A stretch of 64,000 nucleotides of DNA from Meghimatium bilineatum (GCA_034231615.1 CM067306.1:66630579-66694578), one strand, 5' to 3'. Positions 43,903 to 54,979 are shown, counted from the stretch's first letter. The notes: a model not told the origin generated them from the sequence alone. Numbers and translations: made by a program.

Positions 43903-44350
43903 CAACAGTCTATCAAAATAATTGTCACAGCGGTTGCTATATTGTCTATCAAAATAATTGTCACAGGGGTTGCTATATTGTCTATCAAAATAATTGTCAC
44001 AGAGGTTGCTATATTGTCTATCAAAATAATTGTCACAGGGGCTGCTATATTGTCTATCAAAATCATTGTTACAGGGGTTGCTATATTGTCTATCAAAATA
44101 ATTGTCACAGGGGTTGCTATATTGTCTATCAAAATAATTGCCACAGGGTTGCTATATTGTCTATCAAAATACGAGTAATTGTCACAGGGGTTGCTATATT
44201 GTCTATCAAAATAAATGTCACAGGGGTTGCTATATTGTCTATCAAAATAATTGTCACAGGGGTTGCTATATTGTCTATCAAAATAATTGTCACAGGGGTT
44301 GCTATATTGTCTATCAAAATAATTGTCACAGGGGTTGCTATATTGTCCAT
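43903..44350. repeat. 36-bp array, about 12 copies
   Basis: Unit TATCAAAATAATTGTCACAG plus GGGTTGCTATATTGTC. Multiples of three leave it open in several frames on both strands. Confidence 0.97.
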
Positions 44351-44399
44351 TTCATGGCTATTTTTGGTTCACGCTATTTGATCCTGAAATGACACTGGA

Positions 44400-44995
44400 A
44401 AATATTCATCTTCTTCTGCTCCACTTGTGTAACTTTTGTGTGATCTCACGGCCCATCCCATCACCTTCTCTAAGTCTTCATTGATTATATTGTGGTTCTT
44501 CAGCTTCCTTGTTGGTGTCAGGACTATATACAGCCAATATTGTCTACCTACTTCTCCGCTTTCATGATTATCTCTTGACCCATTACTTCATCTTCTCTCT
44601 GTCTTCATGTCTTATAGTGATGCTTCTCTCTGTCTTCATGTCTTATAGTGATGCTTTAATCATCTTCTCTTTGTCTTCATGTCTTATACTGATCCTTTAA
44701 TCATCTTCTCTTTGTCTTCATGTCTTATAGTGATGCTTCTCTCTGTCTTCATGTCTTATAGTGATGCTTTAATCATCTTCTCTTTGTCTTCATGTCTTAT
44801 AGTGATGCTTCTCTCTGTCTTCATGTCTTATACTGATCCTTTAATCATCTTCTCTTTGTCTTCATGTCTTATACTGATCCTTTAATCATCTTCTCTCTGT
44901 CTTCATGTCTTATACTGATCCTTTAATCATCTTCTTGGCCTGTTACAGTTACAGCCAGGCAATATTCTCATTATTCATCTCACGTAAATTTTCTA
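44400..44995. repeat. 31/42-bp array and flanking related sequence
   Basis: Units with TCTGTCTTCATGTCTTATAG and TGATGCTTTAATCATCTTCT at 44580-44935; flanks have the same TCTTCATG...TATAGTG style as 46.0-47.3 kb. Confidence 0.85.
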
Positions 44996-45164
44996 TTGTT
45001 GCATGGCTCATTGCATGACCATCTCCCTGTCTGCATGGCTTATATTTTCTATGGTCGCATGAACTTTTCCCTGTCTTCATGGATTATAGTTTTCCTTTTC
45101 TTCATCTTCTTGTTCAGTTTCAGGCAACATTATCTAACGTCATCACCACCTCCGTGTCTCGGGT

Positions 45165-45895
45165 TGCGGTTTCAACGCCCGTATTGTCACTTTTCTATCA
45201 GTCAAGATGCGCTTTCAACGCCCGTATTGTCACTTTTCTATCAGTCAAGATGCGCTTTCAACGCCCGTATTGTCACTTTTCTAACAGTCAAGATGCGGTT
45301 TCAACGCCCGTATTGTCACTTTTCTATCAGTCAAGATGCGGTTTCAACGCCCGTATTGTCACTTTTCTAACAGTCAAGATGCGGTTTCAACGCCCGTATT
45401 GTCACTTTTCTATCAGTCAAGATGCGGTTTCAACGCCCGTATTGTCACTTTTCTAACAGTCAAGATGCGGTTTCAACGCCCGTATTGTCACTTTTCTAAC
45501 AGTCAAGATGCAGTTTCAACGCCCGTATTGTCACTTTTCTAACAGTCAAGATGCGGTTTCAACGCCCGTATTGTCACTTTTCTAACAGTCAAGATGCGGT
45601 TTCAACGCCCGTATTGTCACTTTTCTAACAGTCAAGATGCGGTTTCAACGCCCGTATTATCAGTTTTCTAACAGTCAAGATGCGGTTTCAACGCCCGTAT
45701 TATCAGTTTTCTAACAGTCAAGATGCGGTTTCAACGCCCGTATTGTCACTTTTCTATCAGTCAAGAAGCGGTTTCAACGCCCGTATTGTCACTTTTCTAA
45801 CAGTCAAGATGCGGTTTCAACGCCCGTATTATCAGTTTTCTAACAGTCAAGATGCGGTTTCAACGCCCGTATTGTCACTTTTCTAACATTCAAGA
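45165..45895. repeat. 43-bp array, about 17 copies
   Basis: Unit GCGGTTTCAACGCCCGTATT plus GTCACTTTTCTAACAGTCAAGAT. A single diverged copy in opposite orientation lies at about 47040-47100. Confidence 0.97.
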
Positions 45896-47330
45896 CAACT
45901 CTACCACGCTGTTCTATGTATACATCTCCACTTTACTCCCTTTTTGTACCAATAGTCTCACTTTTATAGACTCCAAGGGGGCATTTATGGCACTTTGTCT
46001 CTGTCATCATAGTTCATTTTGTTGCTTTCATCATGTTCTCATCGAGTTTCAATCATTTATGCAGTATATTCTCTTACTTCATGTTCCTAGTCTCACATTT
46101 CTATGGTCTCCTGACCAACTCCTTCAATTTGTCTCTGTCTTCATGGCTAATAGTGTCCATTTTCATTTAGCTTTCTGGTCAGTTTCAAGAGTGTATCCAC
46201 TGGCTGTTCGCCTTCTTCATCTCACTTTCACCCCCTTCGCTATCTGCAGGTGCTAATATCGATACTTTTACTATACCTACATACAATCACCAATACCATT
46301 ACTCAACATAACAACGTCACACCCAGGATCAATATTGATCCTTAGTAACCAATCAAAAGTACTGACATAATCGAAATTGTCATGCAAGAAAAAGGAGTGT
46401 TTTCATTCAGCTCGCAGGTCTTCTATCAGTGAAATTCACCCACAATGTGAACAACGACAATCACAGAGAAATTAAAATATGTCACTGTGTGTGTGACATG
46501 CGAACAGTGGGTCTGAGACTGTGTCACTGTGTGCGTGACATGCGAACAGTGGGTCTGAAACTGTGTCACCGTGAGCGTGACATGCGAACAGTGGGTCTGA
46601 AACTGCGTCACTGTGAGCGTGACATGCGAACAGTGGGTCTGAAACTGCGTCACTGTGTGTGTGATATGCGAACAGTCGATACACGTCTGAAACTGATAAG
46701 AACGCTGAAGAAAGAAACAATATAACCGTGAAGCAATATAAAAAAGTGGACATGCAGGTAGCGAATATTGGCTGGTTATATGGCTGAAACTGACCAAGAA
46801 GATGACGGGAAGAACACTATAAGCTATGAATACAGAGAAGTGATGGAATGCTTCATGAGACACTATAGAAATGTGAGACTAGCCACAAGAAGATAGAGAA
46901 TATGACTGAAACTGTGTAAGAAGTTGAAGAAAGGAACAAAATGAACCATGAAAACAGAGAAAAGTGACTGAAATTTACCTAGTCTAGAGAAGTGAGACAA
47001 CGAGTACATAAAAGTGAGGAAAGTGACGATGTAACATAGAAACCGCGAGGAAGAGTTGTCTTGTGAGTTAGAAAAGTGACAATACGGGTCTTGGAACCAC
47101 AGAACAGGCACGAAGGTGGTGATACGTTAGAGAATGTTGTTTCTCTAGAAACTATATGATAGAGATTGTTGTTTCTTTAGAAACTATATGACAGAGAATA
47201 TATGATTGAAACTGCCCAAGAAGGTGAAGAAAAGGAACACTATAAGCCACCACGAAGATATAGAGGTGGTGGGATTGGTCATGTTACCCTAGAAAAGATA
47301 CGAAAATGGAGATACAGATAAACAATATTA
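45890..47330. repeat. Diverged inverted repeat around 46.3 kb
   Basis: Plus-strand words of 45890-46190 (ACAACTCTACCACGC, CTCACATTTCTAT, TGTCTTCATGGCTAATAGTG, GGTCAGTTTCA) recur in order on the minus strand of 47060-46780 (ACAACTCTTCCTCGC, CTCACATTTCTAT, TGTATTCATAGCTTATAGTG, GGTCAGTTTCA). The central spacer is about 46260-46430. Confidence 0.75.
46478..46690. repeat. 42-bp array, 5 copies
   Basis: Unit GTCACTGTGAGCGTGACATG plus CGAACAGTGGGTCTGAAACTGC. Confidence 0.95.
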
Positions 47331-47339
47331 GTCTTCACT

Positions 47340-48040
47340 AGAAAATAACGACTATGATATTACGACAAAACTGTGAGAGAAAAAAACCATAGTCAACACG
47401 ACACTGGAAACAAAAATCATAACGTCATATTGGCATGCCGTCGAACACATATCCATTAATACGTACATGGTAGCTAAATAGTGTTGGCATTCTTTGATAA
47501 CCTCTCGGGCCACGGCAACACCAGAGTTGTCACTGGAAATTAAATTATTTTTGTGGCCAAGATTGTGCATTTGTTCAGTTTGAAAATAACTCCACTTTAA
47601 AAACATATTTATACTGTAAATTTATGTAAGATGGGAAGTATAACTGCATCAGATGACGGCTGTGAATGGTGTTACTTGTGAAATATTTCTATGGAAATAT
47701 TCCGTTAAAAAACACACACACTAAACAGAATTCAACGTCACGTTATAGATGCGTTTATTTGTGAGATATAAATAGTTTTCTTATATCTATCTATCCATCA
47801 ATCCACCAACCCATTAATCTTTCCATTCATCCATCCACCCATCCGCCCGCCGGCCCGCATAGAAGACCATAAGGTTGAGATACTGAAACCGTATTGTATA
47901 CTGATATACATATATTTTTACATATAGTTTCGTGAATCATAGTTTTCCTAGCAATTACAACAATCACAAAAATGCCCCGGCTTATATAGCACTATCTACG
48001 GCAGAGGTTCTCGATCCTGTGGTCGAGAAGGTGCCATTTT
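47340..48040. other. Intergenic, no gene seen
   Basis: Contains an AGGTTCTCGATCCTGTGG word (about 48005) of hAT-end type next to the 20-bp array. Confidence 0.4.
47770..47860. repeat. ATCC-rich microsatellite
   Basis: CTATCTATCCATCAATCCAC to CATCCACCCATCCGCCCGCC. Confidence 0.85.
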
Positions 48041-48044
48041 GCTC

Positions 48045-48315
48045 TTCTAATGAATGTCGATGCTCTTACCATGTTAACGGTGCTCTTGTCATGTTAACGG
48101 TGCTCTTGTCATGTTAACGGTGCTCTTGTCATGTTAACGGTGCTCTTGTCATGTTAACGGTGCTCTTGTCATGTTAACGGTGCTCTTGTCATGTTAACGG
48201 TGCTCTTGTCATGTTAACGGTGCTCTTATCATGTTAACGGTCCTCTTTTCATGTTAACGGTGCTCTTGTCATGTTAACGGTGCTCTTGTCATGTTAACGG
48301 TGCTCTTGTCATGAT
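48045..48315. repeat. 20-bp array, about 13 copies
   Basis: Unit CATGTTAACGGTGCTCTTGT, nearly invariant. Confidence 0.97.
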
Positions 48316-48437
48316 AGGGTGACTGGGGTGACATTCTCAATAGGTTGATAGCCTGTACACTCAGTGAAAAGCTAATAGATCTTGTGTGTTACACACCCAT
48401 ACCGTATTATCTGATAATCTGTGCATTGACTGTGTTT

Positions 48438-48593
48438 TCTTCTTCTTCAGCGTTCATTCTCAAACTCCCGCTGGATTTCTCTTATAACATGACAATGGCC
48501 CTACAAGATATCCAGCTGGATGAAGTCCAGAGAATGGCAATGCGTTGTCGTTGTATTTGCGCCAATGGCCCAACACATCCGTCTTCGACGGTT
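48438..48593 (-). mobile_element. Short GAA-tailed retroelement with imperfect 9-bp TSD
   Basis: ACTGTGTTT at 48429-48437 and ACTATGTTT at 48594-48602 flank it. The interior shares TTCTTCTTCAGCG, GATGAAGTCCAGAGAATGG and CCCAACACATCCGTCTTCG with the other copies. Confidence 0.85.
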
Positions 48594-48619
48594 ACTATGT
48601 TTACTTCATCGATGTTGTG

Positions 48620-48900
48620 TTTGACATTGTAAAGCTGATGTATATTGTGATTTCAGTGAGTATTAGGATGAATTGTTGTTAGCAGATATCTCGTGAGTGA
48701 GATATTTACTCATCTTTTTGTTTCGTTTCGTGTTCATATATGTTTACGTTTTTATGTACTTTCTGGCCTTCCGGCATATCATTTCCATATTTCCGTTGGA
48801 CGTTGTGATAATTTTTCCATTCGTCGTCTTTTGATGTTTTGTTTGTGTCGTGATAAAGACCTTTTGGTTGAAACGTTGAATGTGATTTGTGTATTGTAAT
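48620..48900 (+). other. Dispersed repeat with hammerhead-like motif at 48.9 kb
   Basis: GTGATAAAGACCTTTTGGTT then GAAACGTTG (48850-48877), preceded by T-rich sequence resembling the minus strand of 37530-37700 (TACTTTCTGG versus TACTTCCTG, then TTCCGG). Same family as the 397-bp insertion. Confidence 0.5.
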
Positions 48901-49384
48901 TTTTATGATTTATTGTGTGCTCATCATTGCCCATCATTACCCACTAGTTTTAGATATAGTCTGTCGTGTCCCATTGAAACGAAATATAAACCTGTGTTTT
49001 ACGTAAGTCTGTATAAGCCGGGGCATTTTTGTGATTGTCTTAATTGCAAGAAAATGAATGATTCACTAAACTAATACTTTTTCTGTGTCAGATCCGTTAT
49101 TTTATGTTTGAATGTGTCCGATCCTGTATTTGATGAAAATTTGATGGCATTTTGTTTTGTAAACAATTGGAAAGTGAGAATTTTATTTTTGAATTATTGC
49201 AAGTCTCGTGCCCATGATTCTATTGCTAAAAGGTGTGTCCCGATTTTTCTAAAGGGGGGGGGGGCGATTATATTAATATTTCCAGACGAACTTAATAAAA
49301 AAAAACCATGGATCGGTTGACTACGATTGCAGTGCTCTAACTATCTAATTAAATGGCGCAGTCTCAGATTTCCAGATGACACGG

Positions 49385-49682
49385 AAAATGATTCTTGGAC
49401 CACATGCATCTTGTAGATTGATTCTTGGACCACATGCGTCTTGTAGGTTGATTCTTGGACCACATGCGTCGTGTAGGTTGATTCTTTGACCACATGCGTC
49501 TTGCAGGATGATTCTTGGACCACATGCGTCTTGTCGGTTGATTCTTGGACCACATGCGTCTTGTAGGTTGATTCTTGGACCACAGGCGTCTTGTAGGTTG
49601 ATTCTTGGACTACATGCGTCTTGTAGTTGATTCTTGGACCACATGCGTCTTGTAGGTTTATTCTTGGACCACATGCGTCTTA
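49385..49682. repeat. 30-bp array, first block (about 10 copies)
   Basis: Unit GATTCTTGGACCACATGCGT plus CTTGTAGGTT. Confidence 0.97.
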
Positions 49683-50004
49683 ATGGCAGGCTATGCGGCG
49701 ATAGACGGCACATTGCTGAGAAGAGATAAAGAAGATTTAATAAAGGCATTAATACATTCATTTCAAGATGCAGATGATGTCAATGAGGTTGAGAACGTAC
49801 ACATACAGAGAATGTTAGAAATGGGAGTATCTTGAGGTGAGGGGAGGAAAAGTAAATTTTTTGGAAAGTCCCGAAGATCACACAATCAACACCTGACCGG
49901 GACTCTGATTCTACATACACTTGGATGGCTGCTGGAGCGGAGGGCGGAGCACTTATAGGAATGTCCCGCGTGCTGTAAAGCCAGTTTCTAATCATGAATC
50001 AAGA
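49683..50004. other. About 320-bp unrelated sequence inside the 30-bp array
   Basis: Breaks the array right after CCACATGCGTCTT and the array resumes at CCACATGCGTCTT. Possibly an inserted element. No coding or terminal features recognised. Confidence 0.6.
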
Positions 50005-50640
50005 AACCACATGCGTCTTATAAATTGATTCTTGGACCACATGCGTCTTGTATCTGGATTCTTGGACCACATGCGTCGTGTAGCTTGATTCTTGGACCAC
50101 ATGCGTCGTGTACGTTTATTCTTGGACCACATGCGTCATGTAGCTTGATTCTTGGACCACATGCGTTTTGTAGGTTAATTCTTGGACCACATGCGTCGTG
50201 TAGGTTGATTTGTGACCACATGCGTCTTGTAGGTTGATTCTTGGACTACATGAGTCTTGTAGGTTGATTCTTGGATAACATGAGTCTGTCAGGATGATTC
50301 TTGGACCAAATGCGTCATGCAGGATGATTCTTGGACCACATGCGTCGTGCAAATTTATTATTGGACCACATGCGTCTTGTAGCTTGATTCTTGAACCACA
50401 TGCGTCTTTAGCTTGATTCTTTGACCACATGCGTCTCGTAGCTTGATTCTTGGACCACATGCGTCTTGTAAGTTAATCTTGGACCACATGCGTCTTGTAA
50501 GTTGATTCTTGGACCACATGCGCCTTGTAGCTTGATTCTTGGACCACATTCGTCTTGTAGCTTGAATCTTGGACCACATTCGTCTTGTAGCTTGATTCTT
50601 GGACCACATGCGTCTTGTAAGTTGATTCTTGGAGTCTCAC
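50005..50640. repeat. 30-bp array, second block (about 21 copies)
   Basis: Same unit as 49385-49682 with more variants (CTTGTAGCTTG, CGTGTAGCTTG). Confidence 0.97.
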
Positions 50641-50689
50641 TAATAGAATATTGATCGCATATCTCTTCTACCAGTCTCACTATAAGAAC

Positions 50690-50990
50690 TCGCTACGACG
50701 TGATGATGGCTTATAGCCCGATTGCACCAGCCATGCGAATTGGTGTAGTAATGGTGTACAGAATGTGAACTTTCATTCTTTTCAGAGAATTTTACGCGCT
50801 AGAACCGCCACTTAGTTTTTGTAAAGAAACCATTGTCAAATTCGTGGCTGTTTTTTTATAGTTGTGTTGTCTTAGTTGGTTTTTGTTTCTAGATAAAGGT
50901 CCCAATAGGACCGATACGTCGATAGTTGTCCTTGTTCTATGTTTTATTGTTATTTCTTAATATTTTATATTGATAGAGAGTTATCTGCAG
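50690..50990 (+). other. Dispersed repeat with hammerhead-like motif at 50.9 kb
   Basis: AGATAAAGGTCCCAATAGGA then CCGATACGTC (50889-50918), a 5-bp helix GGTCC/GGACC. Followed by TTGTCCTTGTTCTATG, matching the 12.3-kb copy. Confidence 0.5.
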
Positions 50991-51049
50991 TAACATGTAT
51001 ACTTTATTTAGTATTTTCGCTTTATATCCCTTTACAAGAACCCCTGAGA

Positions 51050-51490
51050 AAGAGAGTTTGCAGTGCTATATAACCCCTATACTAACATATGGGTGCGAGT
51101 CTTGGACAATAAACAAACTGGAAAGTGGGAGATTGGAGGCAACAGAGATGTGGTGCTACAGAAGAATGCTGAAAATACCATGGACTGCCAGAAAAACTAA
51201 TGTAGAGGTGTTAAAAGAGTTAAATGCGAAACGGACCTTAATCAACAATATAAGAAAAAGGCAATCTTCTTATTTTGGCCACTTCATGAGACAGGCAGGT
51301 TTAGAGAACATAATCACAACAGGCAAGATTGAAGGCACCAGAGACAAAAGGCGACAACGTGAGAAAATATTAGACAGTTTGACAACCTGACACGGAAAAG
51401 AAACAACAACGACTTTGATACATAATACTGTGGACAGAGAGCTGTGGAGAGCCATGATTTCCTACGCCACCCGGCATGGCACGTGATGAA
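51050..51490 (+). mobile_element. RTE-like LINE C-terminal end (GAT-tailed family)
   Basis: Reads PILTYGCESWTINKLESGRL, EATEMWCYRRMLKIPWTARK, NNIRKRQSSYFGHFMRQAGL, KIEGTRDKRRQREKILDSLT; after one stop, DRELWRAMISYATRHGT, stop, then GATGAAGATGA. The most complete copy of this family here. Confidence 0.92.
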
Positions 51491-51499
51491 GATGACACC

Positions 51500-51880
51500 T
51501 TTACACATTGCAGCATCAGGGGTAGAGGAGTTCTCTGATATTTCTTTCTGCATTGCGGCGTCAGGGGTAGAGGAGTTCTCTGATATTTCTTTCTGCATTG
51601 CAGCGTCAGGGGTAGAGGAGTTCTCTGATATTTATTTCTGCATTGCAGCGTCATGGGTAGAGGAGTTCTCTGATATTTCTTTCTGCATTGCAGCGTCAGG
51701 GGTAAAGGAGTTCTCTGATATTTCTTTCTGCATTGCAGCGTCATGGGTAGAGGAGTTCTCTGATATTTCTTTCTGCATTGCAGCGTCAGGGGTAGAGGAG
51801 TTCTCTGATATTTCTTTTTGCATTGCAGCGTCAGGGGTGGAAGGGTACTCTGGTATCCCTTTATGCAAATTGCAGCGTCA
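51500..51880. repeat. 45-bp array, about 8 copies
   Basis: Unit GCATTGCAGCGTCAGGGGTA plus GAGGAGTTCTCTGATATTTCTTTCT; the unit is the head of the dispersed repeat that follows. Confidence 0.95.
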
Positions 51881-52025
51881 GGAATAGAAGTAGTATTCTG
51901 GACAAGTTTTTTTATATGTGCTTCATATATGTTTGTTTGTTGTCTTTAACTTTTTTATTTCTGTAATCCATCTTCTACATGATCTGCCCCTGCCTTTGTA
52001 TCCATCGTGCCTGTAGATCAATGCC
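51866..52025 (+). repeat. Dispersed repeat, GCAGCGT-head family, copy 2
   Basis: ATTGCAGCGTCAGGAATAGA, TTCTGGAC, TACATGATCTGCCCCTGCC, ATCCATCGTGCCTGTAGA. The 45-bp array just before it is made of its head. Confidence 0.8.
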
Positions 52026-52204
52026 TTTTGAGGGGCACTATCTGTTGGTAGTTACCTTAGAACTTCACCAACATTGGAACACTAGTTGAAAAGCATTGTT
52101 ATTGCACTTTATATATTTATATATGTAGGATTGTACTGTATACATTTCTATATGTAGAGTTGTATAATTTACACATATATGAGATAAGTGGAGTATTTTA
52201 GTGT

Positions 52205-52285
52205 TCAAACCTTCCCCATGTTTTAAACTCCCTTCCCCCATGTTTTAAAACTCCCTTCCCCCATGTTTTAAAGCTCCCTTCCCCC
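52205..52285. repeat. About 27-bp array, 3 copies
   Basis: CTCCCTTCCCCCATGTTTTA units. Confidence 0.85.
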
Positions 52286-52799
52286 AAAAGAATACACGAT
52301 GCTTACTGGGGAATATGAAAAATCGAGGGTTGAATCATGGCCGGTCTCCGGTGTATAAGACCTGTGCACAGGAAGTGTAAACGTGCTCTGAAAGGCTCAT
52401 TTTGAGTATTTTCGTGTGTTTTGTTAGTGGATCTTGACTATTTTTGGCATGCTTCTCTAAGTACGTAAATAGTGACCAACGAAAACCACGACAATAATCA
52501 TCTAAGTAACGAATCAAGTCCTCATTAATTCTTTTCAGTGATCTTCTTACTGCTGACGGTCTCGGTTGAACCCCAATCCTCTAATTAACGGCTTTCCCAT
52601 CAAAGCAGACAAAAACATAATCAAAAACAGATAATGAAAAAACAGATATTAAAAATAATACAAACAGATAATCCAAAAACATAATAAAAACATAACAAAA
52701 AAAACAGATACAAATAGATAACAAAAACAGTTTATGAAAAAAACCAATAATAAAAAGAGCAGAAAATTAAAAAAAACATAAGACAAACATAAGAAAAAC

Positions 52800-53125
52800 A
52801 GTTAACAGTAAAACGGGAGCCGTTTCGATCAGGTAAACATTTCCGCCCCAATTGGGGATTGAATCCCACATGAACCTCTCAGGACCACTCACATGTGAAT
52901 CCAGTTCACAAACCACTGCGCTACGCAGCTCATAGCGATAAAACCACTGCGCTACGCAGCTCCTAGCGATCAAACCCATGCGCAACGCAGCTCCTAGCAA
53001 TCAAACCACTGCGCTACGCAGCTCCTAGCGATCCACCACTGCGCTACGCAGCTCCTAGCGATCAAACCACTGCGCTACGCAGCTCCCATCGATCAAACCA
53101 CTGCGCTACGCAGCTCCTAGCGAAC
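52800..53125 (-). mobile_element. tRNA-derived SINE with seven tandem A boxes
   Basis: On the minus strand a B box GGATTCAATCC (52866-52856) is preceded, 47 nt upstream, by an A box TAGCGCAGTGG (52923-52913). The A-box segment (GGAGCTGCGTAGCGCAGTGG) is repeated about every 31 bp, seven times up to 53120. After the B box comes AATTGGGGCGGAAATG, shared with the SINE at 14.7 kb. A normal SINE has one A box. Confidence 0.82.
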
Positions 53126-53699
53126 TAAAAAAATGTGATTCATGAAAACACGCATATCAAATATTCCGAATACATTTTGTCCGTGTATTCTTCGGCAGTG
53201 TGAAATCTGAGCTACAAATTTGTCTTTTGTATAAATTGACTGTTTTTGAGGTAGTCGAAAGATCCGTGGAGGTTTGCTGTGGGTACGAGTTTCCTTTGTG
53301 CTGTCGCTATGGGTACGAATTTGCTGTGTGCTGTCGCTATAGGTCAATGGGTTTATTGCTGTATTTCACATCTATACATTGCGATATTTCGTGTGATATG
53401 ATAATTTGTAAACAAAGTGTTTGTCACCGTCTAGATGAAAGAAGCAAGTAGACCAGGCAGAAAGCGATCTGTTGCATGTTAATGTTTGTAAAATAACTGC
53501 GTATGAATGCATGAAGACGGAAATATAAACGGGTTTGAAAAGACGTGAGACAACACAACTTTGTCCCACCACCCGTCACTCCATGATTTGCGGGTTTCAT
53601 TCCCGTAGTTTCCAGCTATATTGGTGATCTGTTCTTTGTGTGTTTGCCCCTATTGTGATAAAGAGCTTTTATCTATTTATCCGCTAAACCATTTGTTGC

Positions 53700-53770
53700 C
53701 TTTCAGCGTCAGGGACAGAAGAGTTTTCTGGAGATGGCCCTCGTGTGTGCTGCGTATATTGTGGAGTTTG
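53700..53770 (+). repeat. Dispersed repeat, GCAGCGT-head family, short copy 3
   Basis: TTCAGCGTCAGGGACAGAAG, GTTTTCTGGAGATG, TGCTGCGTATATTGTG match the first part of copy 1. Confidence 0.65.
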
Positions 53771-53789
53771 TCGACTCTTTTATTTCGGT

Positions 53790-54775
53790 AGTCTATCATT
53801 TTCGTGGTCGGCCTCTAGGTCTGCCTTCACTGTATTTGTGTAGCATAGCTTGCTGTGGGATGATGTCTGATGGTAGTCTGATGATATATGCAAACCATTT
53901 CATCTGTAGTCTCTTAATATATTCCAAGATTGGAGTGGTACCGGTTCTATATCCAATGTCCTCATTTCTCCATCTGTCTCTTAGCGATATTCCTAGGATT
54001 CTGCGTAAGCACGCCATTTCAGCTGTCACAAGTCTACGTGTATCCTGTGCTGTCGGTATCCATGTTTGGCAATGGTAACATAATGTTGGTATAATAATTG
54101 TTTTGAATAGTGTTATTTTGGTGTTTAAATCTACATTTTTATTTCTGAAGATTGGTTTCATTTGTCCTAGGTCTTGGCATGTTTTACTACATCTATTGTG
54201 TGTTTCTGTGCTGCTCTTGCCGTCTGTTGTTATATTACTTTCTAGGTATGTGAATTCTGTCACTTGTTTAAATCTGTTGCATCCAATATATATAATGGTG
54301 TTTCTTTCTGTTCTTTATATATTCATTACTTCGGTCTTTTTTATATTTATCTTGAAATTAAAGGTTTGGCATGTTTGATGTAATATGTCTATTTGTCTTT
54401 GTAGTTGCTCTTCTCATGATGCTTCTAGTATTGTCTGAAAATAGCAGTTTGTTTAAGTTATCCTTCAAATTGTTTTCTTCCGTTTTCTACGCTACTTTGA
54501 AAATGTGATCTATGTATGTTATGAACAATAAGGGGAGAAAGTACACATCCCTGTCTCACTTCCGAGTGAATTTAGAAATTATCCGATGTACCTGTGCTCG
54601 TTCTTACTGCGCATTGACTATTGGCGTATATGCTCTAACATAGGCTTATCAGATGTTGGGGAACTCCATATGTCTGTAGTGTTGTCTATAGTTGTGCTCT
54701 ATCCACTCTGTCAAAAGCTTCACTAGATCCACGCTTTTGATCGAAATGTCGATTTGTTCTGTTGTAGGATCTTTG
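53790..54775 (-). mobile_element. LINE reverse-transcriptase fragment, about 1 kb
   Basis: From 54775 downward it reads EAFDRVDRAQL, YGVPQHLISL, SIYANSQCAVRTSTGTSDNF, VLSPLLFITYIDHIFK (reverse-transcriptase core without the FADD-type box intact), then an open stretch with EFTYLESNITTDGKSSTET, PTLCYHCQTWIPTAQDTRRL, AEMACLRRILGISLRDRWRN, YSEGRPRGRPRK. It carries several frame changes and stops. The only copy here reaching the polymerase core. Confidence 0.9.
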
Positions 54776-54791
54776 TAGAACCTATACTTCA

Positions 54792-54975
54792 ATTTCTTCA
54801 GCTTTTATTCTCAAAATCCCGCTGGAACTATCTTGTAGTAGGACAATGATCTGACTAGATTTCCAGAAGGTTGTATATATATAAGTTATTACTGCATGTG
54901 TATGCCATGAGTATCATGTCAATCCAGAGGATGGTGCTGAAGACATTGTGTCATCGCTCTCGTCTGTGTCCAGTA
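54792..54975 (-). mobile_element. Short GAA-tailed element with insertion
   Basis: Keeps TTCTTCAGC, TTATTCTCAAAATCCCGCTG and ACTAGATTTCCAGAAGG; the second half is disturbed. Abuts the LINE at 53.8-54.8 kb. Confidence 0.7.
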
Positions 54976-54979
54976 CGAC

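Noticed and set aside
45165-45895. CRISPR-like array
   Set aside because: Units of 43 bp abut directly with no unique spacers, and the context is eukaryotic. The same holds for the other arrays.
51444-51887. 147-codon ORF with 15-residue repeats
   Set aside because: Result of the 45-bp array (a multiple of three); the unit is the head of a dispersed repeat.
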